From the NCBI GenBank assembly GCA_015472025.1, contig BNHL01000001.1, forward strand, positions 4,886,001 through 4,950,000: a DNA stretch of 64,000 bases, read 5' to 3'. This DNA comes from Cytophagales bacterium WSM2-2 (GTDB lineage Bacteria > Bacteroidota > Bacteroidia > Cytophagales > Cyclobacteriaceae). Positions 55,901 to 62,400 of this stretch are shown one piece after another. The notes below the pieces were generated by a model. That model did no database searches. It was not told the DNA's origin and saw only the letters and a list, made by a program, of their open reading frames with translations. Every line of letters begins with the position of its first letter. Within the stretch, counting starts at the first letter, position 1. Made by a program: the position numbers and the translations under genes.

Positions 55901-57068
55901 CCGTTACATTAACAGTGGCACTGGCACCGCCAGTTACGTTCAAGCTGACATCTCCATTAGCCAACGTAACGGCATCAGCTCCGCCATAAGTAATCGTATA
56001 GGTGATAGAAGCTCCGTTATTGGCATTGGAAGCACTAGGTGCTCCGATAGAAATCGTAGGAGCTGTGTTATCAACAGCAATTGTAGTGCTCGGGCCTGCT
56101 GCTGCTGCCGTGTTTCCAGCAAGGTCAGAAGCTGTACCGGCAGCTATCGATATCCCCACAGTACCGTTTCCTGTAAAGTTTGTCAGTGTTACAGTCCTTG
56201 TTGTCAAGCCTGAACCCGTCACGTTAACAGTAGCACTGGCACCGCCAGTTACGTTCAAGCTAACATCTCCATTAGCCAACGTAACGGCATCAGCTCCGCC
56301 ATAAGTAATCGTATAGGTGATAGAAGCTCCGTTATTGGCATTGGAAGCACTAGGTGCTCCGATAGAAATCGTAGGGGCTGTGTTATCAACAGCAATTGTA
56401 GTGCTCGGGCCTGCTGCTGCTGCCGTGTTTCCAGCAAGGTCAGATGCAGTACCAGATGCAATAGAAATACCTACCGTACCATTCCCTGTAAAATTTGTCA
56501 GCGTTACAGTTCGTGTTGTCAGACCTGAACCAGTTACATTAACAGTAGCACTGGCACCGCCAGTTACGTTCAAGCTAACATCCCCATTAGCCAATGTAAC
56601 GGCATCAGCTCCGCCATAGGTAATCGTATAGGTGATAGAAGCTCCGTTATTGGCATTGGTAGCACTAGGTGCTCCGATAGAAATCGTAGGAGCTGTGTTA
56701 TCAACGGAAATTGTCGCGCTCGGGCCTGCCGCAGGGGCCGATGATGGAACTGCGTCAGTAGCTGTGGCGGCTGCAATCGATATACCTACTGTACCATTCC
56801 CTGTAAAATTTGTCAGCGTTACAGTTCTCGTTGTCAGACCTGAACCAGTCACATTTAAAGATGCACTGGCTCCACCAGTTACGTTCAAGCTAACATCTCC
56901 ATTAGCCAATGTAACAGCAGTAGCCCCACCATAGGTAATAGTATATGTGACTGAACTTGCATTATTGGCATTAGTTGCACTGGGTGCACCAATAGAAATA
57001 GTCGGTTGCGCCTGACTCACAATTGAAAACGCAATTGATACCAACAGCAGAGTAAAAATTCTCTTCAT
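40953..57068 (-). CDS. giant T9SS-sorted exoprotein, 5,371 residues
   Basis: Starts with a signal peptide (KRIFTLLLVSIAFSIVSQAQ). Order: six 105-residue Ig-like tandem repeats (22-651); further Ig-like and cadherin-like segments to about 1,460; six diverged modules of about 300 residues (about 1,470-3,330), each with a DDxxxxDGxPTxIxxIxI start and an ATxLDFxT...ARDxNxNxD end; a mixed beta-rich region; two PKD domains (YVWDFGDPNSG and FDWKFGDGATF, about 4,540-4,710); a jelly-roll-like segment; an Omp28-like region (about 5,010-5,150, ILFENFTTTDAESN and NYHIGFMGKDPFN) without the CxxC of true thioredoxins; and a T9SS type A domain (IKVYPNPSDQEFTV to VVVLHK). Surface-anchored, presumably adhesive. 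It is the last gene of the cluster at 57-64 kb. Confidence 0.92.
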   Translation of the reverse strand: MKRIFTLLLVSIAFSIVSQAQPTISIGAPSATNANNASSVTYTITYGGATAVTLANGDVSLNVTGGASASLNVTGSGLTTRTVTLTNFTGNGTVGISIAAATATDAVPSSAPAAGPSATISVDNTAPTISIGAPSATNANNGASITYTITYGGADAVTLANGDVSLNVTGGASATVNVTGSGLTTRTVTLTNFTGNGTVGISIASGTASDLAGNTAAAAGPSTTIAVDNTAPTISIGAPSASNANNGASITYTITYGGADAVTLANGDVSLNVTGGASATVNVTGSGLTTRTVTLTNFTGNGTVGISIAAGTASDLAGNTAAAAGPSTTIAVDNTAPTISIGAPSASNANNGASITYTITYGGADAVTLANGDVSLNVTGGASATVNVTGSGLTTRTVTLTNFTGNGTVGISIAVGTASDLAGNTAASAGPSTTIAVDNVAPTISIGAPSATIANNGASITYTITYGGADGVTLANGNITLNTTGGASATVNVTGSGLTTRTVTLTNFTGNGTVGISIASGTASDLAGNTAASAGPSTTIAVDNTAPTISIGAPSASNANNGASITYTITYGGADAVTLANGNVTLNVTGGASATVNVTGSGLTTRTVTLTSFTGNGTVGISIASGTASDLAGNTAAAAGPSTTITVDNNAPLTSTVTTLTTSGGTVVATYWNATNTGFSVVVPLTGSTGDGSLDGGTVQIQVQNTTTNVWVNVPGTGLSTITNLQRTGGSKTVAITAADLEAAFSGVNDGFREGAVGGAIGSETQLLQVRAVVTDIAGNSTNWTKSATNIDVDQTPPSVSSASFFGTYTASSDANFTTCNGTNPNTNSNREYVHLVLSEALALSNGAVLPIGSPGFSASGGTFQASCINKGGNAYHPVTSPSGNVLHLESSADGQWSSTTTFSFTPGSTVVKDPAGNEMGTITNLLPSDTDPPDLATGLVFFPNGAAAETIVFKFDQDLAGAVGTTVTGFTPSQGAIAAGANYNSGTRTVTFTSQTPGTWDENVTLTYNQATGNVADPSNNKLPSFSGEPIFLTGVHIQSNNGTNTAFATTGNTITLTFTVARPLAATPTVTFYGATPATTVTGPVGSTYTATLTMTAGMAETVVPFVIDVVEVVKTTTVTATTDGSSVTFDKTAPTTPSVPDLAAGDDTGINNDNYTSQTTNLTFSGIAGSVENNATVKIFDGTSLLGTTTASGTGVWTIDLSLSAGTYSINIKAIDAAGNTSNASGNLSVTVDTTNPLVSTITLPDTNPNSTGTVHFSVTFDSNVTGVDATDFSLTGTATAGGTIGVTGSNASYSVTVSGLTAQGSLGLKLVDDNSIIDLAGNPLGGAAANDGDFTSSQYTLVLPQPTNHATSFAISSVSFTSFHLSWLDATGGTVPTGYLITVARSGATATVPSDGTAISNQTDLIGSTTAYLNVAPGVQQADFTSLLSGEAYTIKIYPYTNSGTLIDYKINGVVPTLGPTAATTTLVDNFVWVNSAGGTGVEPLSFPSTTTSSGVAVVNFRFQVYDNGWGSSDNASTKITQIKIQRDLTNDQIGNWANALQGAELFDGSTTKTGVIDPSGNFITFSGLYDGVTEFFGEVPDDGQKYYYVKVILKTALGGSLSQNIDNKSFVFKFRNADVTLASNSSTLNSGNDTHPSVPNSIPGRNKVDVIATQLDFSTSPSSPQLVLANVTSSSVSPDFSTVPVVRARDVNGNTDTDYLASISIGSTATNSPTSFSMTNGVASLSGLQYQDSGAGQLTASTTTPAANTFVPASGSSGAVTVNYSAASTMISVSSVTSVSSLQTSFASLQPYTFSITDDGGAGGDGSPTRISQIKITKKSSTNPIPDWRDILNVAANGTATNAGALIYDFNNGAGGYLSATVTVNQNDITITSMLTTNSSSDLGYIGDNQTKTYQLYIWFKPTMTGGLQSTVDLMNFDFEIIPSNITFASQSSLISGAQTNINSGLIDVDVEGSKFNFITNLGSPLLPLKDINLQQTTPQLEVVDANGNRDLDFNSALISVSNGSSILMNPGGTNPITISSTSGLIDFPNNFQFQTTSTPGTVTLTVSTSTTNALGGAITSKTSNPVTVQAGDATTITNGVSAPATISSLINTSGAAVAVFNFDVNDDPGATPANQNDGLPTLISKIIITANNTNNTIADWSQAIAGAILLDGNGHSMTVSGAAISGSPNSITFNGIPTASNTLGYVPDNGTQNYTLKIWLKSALGGTLPTTIDGSQFEFEVLQSNVTLAANSTTILAGQVSNSGNKDVVAVVATQIDLTTPSAASFVSINTPFTPVFEARDANKNRDLGFTLATGTVTAFSNAGGVTMANGPVVSTTQFTNGVLNFGSSFPNFQFTSGNNNDNVTLSISAGAGPITTGINFALTLKTNTIAAGAFSEPLTISSLGTSAPGVPVFDFKINDDDNQASGTDGNPTKISQIKITQLAGGNDIADWTQLIASATLTSSAGGTISGTVNATDITFASIPNSTTVDFGFITDNSSTTFTLAIVLKSTLGGTLPSTVDNLNLAFEVLAPNINLGSSSSSFSTNEKVNSGATNNAVQVIATKLKWTTDLPTSTPAPSPSLLVNKDISVQTTAPAIEALDVNNNRDLNYVTSLNITNAGSLPMSSISLGESNLTTFSLAAAGSAPLNGGLYNFPADFQYNTTGNGQMTAVPISATTVISTSERISNPITIRVASSSTITAGALPEPSTISSLTDDNGVTNPPTYPSSGGIDVFDFTINDDPSGTPPAENDGNPTRIQSFIITQATGNQIVDWTQAIAAVEVRDDSGLPANRGFCNVNATSIDCGGGGGIPNLLSTDPGYVPDNGSKTYTLKIWLKEKLGGTLPYTIDGFRFKFEVLVSNVVTNPAGTSILAGEKEDSGNNNTVTVDATQLDFTQLDNSDNFISPYLPTLFPSSGSIFTSFSPRLAVEAHDANANRDLGFTSTITAFSAANSLTFSNGPVISTDAFIAGTYKLPANFQYTSGNNQRGDLTMTAGSVTSISPAITLISAFESALTQDPTFVVPATISYVNYQESVNIQNTSTSYELVRALLVDGSRSATYMYNNGSTSAPLNTTTDSGDGLPDADVDGATTNLTSVTIRIYRPSDIRRIALYSNGSELPGTEIDVTSIGAITSATTFYDFVWNGSPLLVAPDNSQVPLSIRVSFRSSSPEVVDHDDIRVDLIAAAVGSGSQFFNGNPANSGIGITGNLGPFIGGQTHGSSPQSYGKVDVIATSLDFTTQPSAYAGINEPVGPSFTTSPLPSTSAGVVTARDKFTLVDLDFNPSTITITDTGGDNITPPASFLNGVLNLNGMKYNQTGNGTLKVVANGLDSSNPPGANTSAIPGTLVNVVNVAAALPNSGIIVGTGTPLTASIKGGSQNQVIFGVTFTAQGATGTDPLLSQFTFSFDIPFSSSTRTIFENFVIKEVSAAGTKDIKSPTINGNFTLSHSTSNVNDLDLIIVDLSAIPRPLFSEPTKSLTYLLVADVNASANISTPAITPKFVDAGYLSATDKNIVVSKGTASGSFDGNVYSFASTKPPVLKVAKNSLTYPYSGQLNVDPAQDHITLEFDTKVGTLDGGLNGGAELFSRTTNTKVANLVAPMSSGNYLFSNDFTDVVTPLRYNIQFLPGQSFQNDEVYYVLIKKGSFDPINKVGTGISDLGLNFFGGISSSTTLYFKISSNRALLLGNAKGAIFSNTVGSIQTQFDQFGTAYYLVVPHLATAPTASQVKTPSTYLAATVAASGNYAINQINSLQTVTFAANFLASQAYDVYVYAENDALPNPIPSGGTGCGVCGVYGSNRLANGGGPTIQFTAPASPSLVQPSYLVCPNSYVTVSDPIVVGEIGASDFTSGTLVTPTTQDFNILLPPGYAFDGVTLPTIQFIGADFHTSTAANSFNNVVTNTLQFVSNSVLKVSYKNFGTSSVDYIVISNLTVIGLPGSASQSIYRFYGNNTSFASPTATLATIGLFPSPTFTFDNSYSSNNTFPTGSPLIVNAIPDNYNDTNNPGAIRLLPNITVSNDYNASIFTGSGVSNDLLTLSAVPSNSAFNITMNHTDPNGCVSQISQQYLVYDHISPISKKLGVVTNSTSIPQGTAQAVVNSNFKGTAPSLGSQTILHNELAGYELVSLTADLPAAVLKGQATQIMSGTDWRQQIVKIPNTPTPVAVPPLGTYNNYNWDFSHILNALTEPGANPGGSIKIDPYYGDLSNRFDDVTGNKNTFWKGGSLGAVEFTGLFRSTADLSVYIPFRQNVELFVPAVPLIEVVSANLSSFDRTDPTQNNSKTPDKYLNLFQYTGFNLRSGTITTTAGSAVVTGVGTAFTKELTVGASINDDATGTLIGTIQGIANDQSLTLAAPAGKVVSSATYTATGYQGTSVFCEQGGTVTLNGFPAALAGTSSGAFAIYDFATYNFNYVSRTGKISTLAGSSSVVGTGTLFTSELVPGATLSDPSGTVIGKVQTITDNTHLVLVAPSVVTIDPTIAGYGNYKSINPNTPLLAPAANSPFIDNGNGSMTLDPTNTNIRNSYKDVLVTYTYQANNSPAVGTGYIVIRVTPNPIPQFTIASAVSNQGSSVFDAFCTGSPITFDASSAGFGPQCNPCTTNIIANYVWDFGDPNSGLPNVPSTVTPSPVAGNPPIITAGGAAGVVIQTTPNNYIQAGTSAGQTYDKPVHNYTVSSTYTVSLSLTSNWGCQSRVQQATPSIGASTVAYGGSTGPIKIGDNPTVDFIFEGNCVSDLIKFSDKSSTPQGANSNVAKFDWKFGDGATFTGYNLAINPAAPFNYPAGAVDGRNLKVNGVIGTNVTHIYSSANFYPATLTTTTDLGCTASVTKSLAQLPLQKPSSSAAFEEFFNANNGGGWLPLNLNGTDPQDGRSSSATPSSWVYDGDKWRIPNTYAKSEKSALYSACLDLSSIPRPVIQYNTYVDLKTGEGLVLQYSKDAFNIQDKGKGWEVLGTTVSGGSPGLDWYNSGGLPSNPGTGYNGSNNPSGYGWSDKLGHAKPKHALEEIVSATLPNDRVILRFAFASLSNAGGGGISIDSIRVGSRTRTILFENFTTTDAESNTALSNTLKVEADAISTFVNTYITSTQLVNINYHIGFMGKDPFNLDNPADPSARALYYNVSKVPYAYLDGAHSKSSGGSDLFKDWGKAAYDLQTLELAKADFLDPLAPKLTSAVVNSDGSLQVDVNFTPRIDLPVGNLGTLLHIAVLEKSISTPPATGNITTGETQFQYVLKKMLPNAAGTKIPVSLGAGSPLVLKSGIPVSMGSFKWFPEKLYSQTLTVVVFLQNEATKEIYQADLFDVSVSNVVTAVEPLTEDNIKVYPNPSDQEFTVELPYEATQTVNLRLANQLGQYVEATVINEGERTKKVSTQGLSEGVYILQIGDKNSAIRTKVVVLHK
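47060..52670 (-). repeat. six diverged modules of about 300 residues inside the giant exoprotein
   Basis: Modules begin near 52,670 and recur about every 0.9 kb. Shared landmarks: FxxxDD...DGxPTxIxxIxI, then (I/D)W(T/S)QxIAxAxL, LGYxxDNxxxTYxLxIWLK, GGTLPxTIDxxxFxFEV, and a second half with ATQLDFxT, FxPxxExxDANxNRDLxF and NFQF. The sixth copy lacks much of its first half. The family is not one I recognise. Confidence 0.75.
55116..57005 (-). repeat. six tandem 315-base repeats (105 residues each)
   Basis: Units run 57005-56691, 56690-56376, 56375-56061, 56060-55746, 55745-55431 and 55430-55116. Each starts PTISIGAPSA and carries VTLTNFTGNGTVGISIA. The inner units are almost identical in DNA, including silent positions; the first (N-terminal) unit is the most different. 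Long antisense frames over each unit follow from its base composition and are not genes. Confidence 0.95.
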
Positions 57069-57125
57069 AAATTATGTCCTTTTGAAAAACTGAAAATTCT
57101 TTAAAAACGCCAACTACTATTTTGA

Positions 57126-58370
57126 TTACTGAATACTTCCTTGCATATCCGTCTTCATAAGAAAGATGCTCTGTACATTGGCCAAAGTTGTTGTTCCCAG
57201 CACTACATATCCCCCATCACTAGCCTGCAATACTTTTGTGCCAACGTCAATAAATTTGCTTCCATGCAATTTCCTCCACTGCTCTGTTCCATCACTTCCA
57301 ATTTTAATCAGGAGATAGTTAGAGTCTGTTCCCTGAGCATCAAGCGCCAGAGTTCCCAGTAGGAGAAATCCACCATCAGAAGTCGAACAGATTGAATTCC
57401 CTGGAGGAGTGACCTGTGGAAACCTGTCAGTGTCCTTAAGCTCTGGGTGCAGGTCATATTCCTGAAAAGCCACTAATCCACCATCCACGTTTACACGATT
57501 GAATACAATACCGTCGAACTGGTTGTTACCAATAACACTACCGCCCACAAAAGCATATTGAAAGCCATATTGGCACATGTCTGAGCCGACCAGGCTGGTT
57601 GTACCACCTACTGGGTAGCTTAGGTCAAAGCCTACACTTTTGGAATCAAATCCGGCTCGTGTAAAACGTATTTTGGAACCTGTGACGTCCGTACGGGTTC
57701 CACCCCAATAAGCATTCTTCTCAGTTGCATCAAAGAAAACACGATTGGTTAACTGAGTACTGGCAGCTCCGTAGGTCTTGCGCCAAACAGTATCCATAGC
57801 GGTGCTGGTGACTTGCGCAAAGAACATATCATCTAAACCGGTGGAATAGGACTTTCCGAGTACAAAAAAGTCCCCGGTGGACTTAGCCTGGGCTACACCC
57901 ATACCCTGAACGTTCAGATCTTTGAAAATCTTTGTCGCTTTTGTACTTCCAGTTTTGTCCACCTGAATCATCAATAGAGCGTGATTGTTGCCTTTTATAG
58001 AGTCTCCGACGATTACGTAACCAGTTTCCTGATCAGAATTATCATGAATGGCCGCCAGCCCGAAACCCCGGAAATCCGGCGGGTTGACAGCTGTGGTAAC
58101 TTCGTAGTCAGGAAAAAACCTCTGCCATTCCTGGTTGCCATAGGCATCTGTCTTTATTAGCTTGATTTTATAGTGGTTGTTGGTAGCCGACGGCAATGTA
58201 TTGGCCAGGATCAGGAAGCCATTATCTGCCGTTTCTATAATAGCCTGCGACTGGTCTGGGAAGCCACCGCTAAAGTAGCGGACGAACGTACCTGGTTTGG
58301 CCAATTGCACACCACTTTCCTTACAGCATATCAAAAGGAGTAGAAAAAGAGCAGCGAGGAGTTTTTTCAT
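57126..58370 (-). CDS. lipoprotein with beta-propeller-like repeats
   Basis: 414 residues. The N-terminus KKLLAALFLLLLICCKESG is a lipoprotein signal with the acylated cysteine at about 15-16. The rest is a series of repeats of the type DNGFLILANT, TGYVIVGDS, TGDFFVLGKS, DGGFLLLGTL and DGGYVVLGTT, each followed by a Leu/Ile-Lys-(T/I)D-xxG strand (for example KLIKTDAYGNQEWQR), about every 50-60 residues. This reads as a 6-8 bladed propeller. No enzymatic motif. It is 56 bases upstream of the giant exoprotein on the same strand and 8 bases after the outer-membrane protein gene; probably an outer-membrane accessory factor for the exoprotein. Confidence 0.85.
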   Translation of the reverse strand: MKKLLAALFLLLLICCKESGVQLAKPGTFVRYFSGGFPDQSQAIIETADNGFLILANTLPSATNNHYKIKLIKTDAYGNQEWQRFFPDYEVTTAVNPPDFRGFGLAAIHDNSDQETGYVIVGDSIKGNNHALLMIQVDKTGSTKATKIFKDLNVQGMGVAQAKSTGDFFVLGKSYSTGLDDMFFAQVTSTAMDTVWRKTYGAASTQLTNRVFFDATEKNAYWGGTRTDVTGSKIRFTRAGFDSKSVGFDLSYPVGGTTSLVGSDMCQYGFQYAFVGGSVIGNNQFDGIVFNRVNVDGGLVAFQEYDLHPELKDTDRFPQVTPPGNSICSTSDGGFLLLGTLALDAQGTDSNYLLIKIGSDGTEQWRKLHGSKFIDVGTKVLQASDGGYVVLGTTTLANVQSIFLMKTDMQGSIQ

Positions 58371-58378
58371 CAGGGCGA

Positions 58379-59449
58379 TTATTTTCTTTTGAGTTTGATG
58401 GGATTGAAGTAAGGGAAGACGAATCCAATGTTCGCTGTGATATTCAACGGTTTATAATTCGGAGAAACGTAATTGTAGGCAAACGTACTCTCTGTAATAC
58501 TTCTGGAGGATTCGCTGACAGGGTTCATGAGAAAATACTGAATCCTCGCCTCTGCAACCAGGTAGATGGCCCCGAACCTGTATTTCAGACCAACCGACCC
58601 AAGTACGGAGGGGACAATCTTATTGTAACCTGATTTGACATCCACATCCGGCCCGCTCACAACGCCCTTACCTGCTGCCCGTGTTGTCACCAACGTATTT
58701 GAAGCATTCAATAACACACTGACCCCGGGGCCAAAGCTCACATATGGAATAAATGTTGTGGAATGTTTCCTCAACTTATACTGGAACACCGGGTTGATGT
58801 CAAGCCAGGTTTGCTTCACCGTAACTACCTGATCAGCTTCACTTGCCTTGGTTGAGTCATTGGTAAAGATATTGGCGTTGGTATATCCAAAGGTCCGGGT
58901 CATGTAAAAGACCTCGGGGGCGAAGACAACTTGTTTTGCAAACTTGCTTTTAGAGTTAGCGAAAATCTCCTTTTCAAAAACAGCGCCCACCTGAAACCCG
59001 ACCTTCGTAGCATATTTTCCGTTACCGGGAGCCGAGTTGGAGATATAATAAAGGTTGCTCAACAATGGCGTGGTGCCATTAACACCAAACTTAAGCCCTA
59101 TGTTGAACACCGGTTTGGTCCTGAAGGTCTTGTAAAGCCCCATAAATTCGGCAGGTTCCACACCCGGGTTCGGCTCAAAGAAATGATCTGTATTCAGGAG
59201 GTTTTTCATCGCCTTATCTGCCTCTTCCGGTTCTTCCAAATAAATGTACGAGAGCGTCAAAAGACGATAGGCAGACACTAATTCCGTTTTTGAAAATTTG
59301 GCGATGTTCTTATTGATCAAGTCGGGTATCTCATGCAGCCGGCCTTGCTCATAAACGGACTGAGCTAACCTTAACGTCTGAGTACCGGTTTGCTGAGCGT
59401 ATGAAATACTAACGATGCAAAAAAACAGAATAGATAAAAAATACTTCAT
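58379..59449 (-). CDS. outer-membrane protein with N-terminal TPR-like region
   Basis: 356 residues with a signal peptide (KYFLSILFFCIVSISYAQ). Residues 22-110 are helical and TPR-like (RLAQSVYEQGRLHEIPDLI, YRLLTLSYIYLEEPEEADKAM), followed by FEPNPGVEPAEFMGLY. From about 113 on, beta strands alternate (FNIGLKFGVNGTTPL, VGFQVGAVFEKEI, FIPYVSFGPGVSVLL, GLKYRFGAIYLVAEARIQYFL), consistent with a small outer-membrane barrel. Only 8 bases separate its stop from the next gene, so it is translated from the same transcript as the lipoprotein. Not a recognised Por/Gld protein. Confidence 0.85.
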   Translation of the reverse strand: MKYFLSILFFCIVSISYAQQTGTQTLRLAQSVYEQGRLHEIPDLINKNIAKFSKTELVSAYRLLTLSYIYLEEPEEADKAMKNLLNTDHFFEPNPGVEPAEFMGLYKTFRTKPVFNIGLKFGVNGTTPLLSNLYYISNSAPGNGKYATKVGFQVGAVFEKEIFANSKSKFAKQVVFAPEVFYMTRTFGYTNANIFTNDSTKASEADQVVTVKQTWLDINPVFQYKLRKHSTTFIPYVSFGPGVSVLLNASNTLVTTRAAGKGVVSGPDVDVKSGYNKIVPSVLGSVGLKYRFGAIYLVAEARIQYFLMNPVSESSRSITESTFAYNYVSPNYKPLNITANIGFVFPYFNPIKLKRK

Positions 59450-59452
59450 AGC

Positions 59453-62400
59453 TCACTTGTTATTTGCGGGAAGCGTGGGGCACGTTGCCTCATACGTCAA
59501 ATCTTTGTCAACGTATTGATCCCATTCCTCCTGATTCATGTTTCGGGTGATATAGGTACATAGCTTATTCGACATGGCGCTGATCTTTGTCGGCCAGGCA
59601 TGGATCGTATAGTCTATGTCTTCTTTCTTATCCTGACTCGGGATATTTTGAATTACGCTATGAATACCTGCCATGAGTTGAGTATCATCCGGAGAGAAGG
59701 ACATGCTCCACACCCAGTCGTGATCGTTAAGTACCTGAGGTGCCTTTACTAAGTCATTGTAATTCCAAAGCCGGATAGTTTTGTCTTTGCTGGCTGTTGC
59801 CATAAAGGCTCCGGAATGGCTAAACTTGATTTGCTCGATGTGAGAGGTATGACCTGTCAAGGTTCTTCTGACAACCCCGTTAGTGACAATTCTCAATTCA
59901 CCATTTTCTGCGCCGATCACAACATCCGTACCCTTCGGACTAAAAGCGACCATAAGAATGTCCTTTCCTTTGAGAATTGAATAGTTGTTAGCAGAATAAT
60001 TGTTCTTTGTATCCCAGACGTAAAGGTTTCCATCCACCCCGCCACCAGCCAGTTTGGATCCATCCGGGCTTAAATCGATCGATGTAATTTTTTCCTTACT
60101 GTTAATGACCTCCTTGGCAGTAGCAGACAGATCGGAATACATAATGCTCCTCCCTGAATTACTACGGGCATAGAAGCCCCTGTTGTCAGGAGTGAAGCAC
60201 AAATTCTCTACATCAGAAACAAAACCTGCTATCTTCTTTGGCTCAGCACCCGGAGTTCTCAGGTCAAAAAGATAGACATAGTTGGCATTTCGATCTGCTG
60301 AGAAAAGACCTCCGGCTACGAGATAGTTACCATCATTGCTGATGTCCATTGAATAAATCTGGTAGAAAGGCGTCACTTCCCCTGCTGTGACAAAACGGGC
60401 CAACGTATCGGCCTTCCACGTCCCGTTATCCAATGCCCAATGCAGGATTCGTCCATCACTACCACCGGAGTAGATTGAGTTGTTTTTTAAACTGGTTACA
60501 ACGGCACGTGCTGCACTGGTATGTCCGTTCAAACTTTTTGTAATCGGATCAGCCCAGGCTTTAAGTGCACCAAACAAACCATTGTATACTTCGTTGTCAA
60601 ATTCGTATCCCGCGTTTTTGAAGTTGTAATTATACCCTTGTTGTGCAAGTAGTGCACGCAACTCGCGGTCATTAATCTGTGCAGATTTCAGTGAGATTGC
60701 TTTAGCGATTGCAAGGAATTTTCGCTGGTCAGCGTCCTTCTGTGCTGCCACGGCCTTATCTCTATTTTCATCAGCGATTTTCTTAGCAGCCACGGCCTCC
60801 TTTTGCGCCTGAATAGCCTTGGCTTCGTTAGTCTTCGCTGAAATTTCACTGGCCTCTGCACGCTTCCTTGCTTCTTCGGCCAGCGCCTGTTGCTTCTGGG
60901 CTTCAATTGCTGCGGCCTGCGCGAGGTTCTTTTGCTTCTCGGCTTCTACCGCTGCTATCTTGGCAAGATCTCGTTGTTTGTTCGCTTCTTCAGCGTTCTT
61001 CTGCGCTTCTATGGATTTAGCATTTGCAAGTGCTTCCTGCTCTTTGGCAATACCTTGTTGAACGAAAGCATATACAAGAGCAATCAGCGCAAAACCCGTG
61101 ATCACACCGAATACAATAGCTGTTGTTCTGGCGCGTTGAAGTTTACGCTTCTGTTCCAGTTCCTTGATCCGCTGCTCGGTTTCGAATTCCTTCTTCGAAT
61201 ACTCGAGGAAGATCATTGTGCGTTCGAAGGCCGGATGATAACGTTGCCCCCAAACCAAAGTAGGTTTGTGTTTTACCTGCCAGTTGAGGGCCAGTTGCAA
61301 ATCCGGTGGTCTCCAAAGACCTGCCTTGCCCACCTGGTACATATTAGCGGCTTCAGCCAGACGCAAATACATTTGCACAGCATCAGCTTCATCATCCACC
61401 CAGTTTTTGAGTCGCACCCAAATGCGCATCAAACTTTCGTGGGAGATATCGATCATCGACTTGGAGCCCATGGGTGATCCGTACCCTGGTGTGAGTAACG
61501 AACGGCCAGGCTCACGGAATTTCTCAATCACCTCGATCACATCGCTTTCGCTCACATCCGCAATGGAAGCGATTTCGTTCAGACGTGTAGGCCTGCGAAT
61601 CCCAAAGTTTTCACCTCGTTTCTCGGTGATGGCTTTGAAAAGAACTTCGCATATCCGCTTCTGATCTTCATCCAATTCATCGTATGCTTCATTGGCGTGC
61701 ATGGACAAAGCCTCGCTCATCGTACCGATGGCTTCGTAATGCTTCAAGTCTAGTTGTTCGTCTTCATAGTCGCGATACCTGCTCCAATAGCTCCAGGTAC
61801 GCATCAAAGCGTGCTGAAGAATAGGAAGTTGGTCAGGGTTGTCTCCGAGGTCATTCAACAACTGTTGAACGAGACGTGGTGCAATCTTCGCATTTCCTAC
61901 GGCAACAGGTCCTTCAATAGCCCTGCGTTTCTGATCACGCGTCATTTGCGGAATCAGGTAATGGCTATCGTTGATTTTGCGTGTCAATTCCGGAAACTGT
62001 GCGCAGTCTCCGATAAAGTCGGAACGCATTGTAATAGCAACGTAGATGGGCGCATCTTCATAGTTGATGGCTTCCATCAATAAATTCACGAATGCAAGCG
62101 TTTCGTTCACCGAATTAGGATCGGTGCTGTCTTTAAAGCGGAACAATTCTTCAAACTGGTCAACCAGGACGAGATAGTTTATATCTGCACTCCTTCTCGA
62201 CTGCTGTATCGCTTCAACTAAACCAAGTGAACTGCTTCGCAACAATGTAGAGACGATCGTACGCTTGATCTTTTTGTCTTCAGGGTCAGCGTAATTATAG
62301 TCGCGTGAAGTTTTTAATAACGACTCTGCAAGATTATCAATGGGGCCTGCACCAGGGCGGGTTACCACCACCTCCCAGTTAGGACTCGCATCTGTAAGGA

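Noticed and set aside
55096-56934. A series of plus-strand open frames of about 100 residues with a 315-base period
   Set aside because: They are antisense shadows of the six tandem repeats; their similarity follows from that of the sense strand, and they have no start signals.
55116-57005. CRISPR-like regular repeats
   Set aside because: The repeat is 315 bases without spacers and is fully coding.
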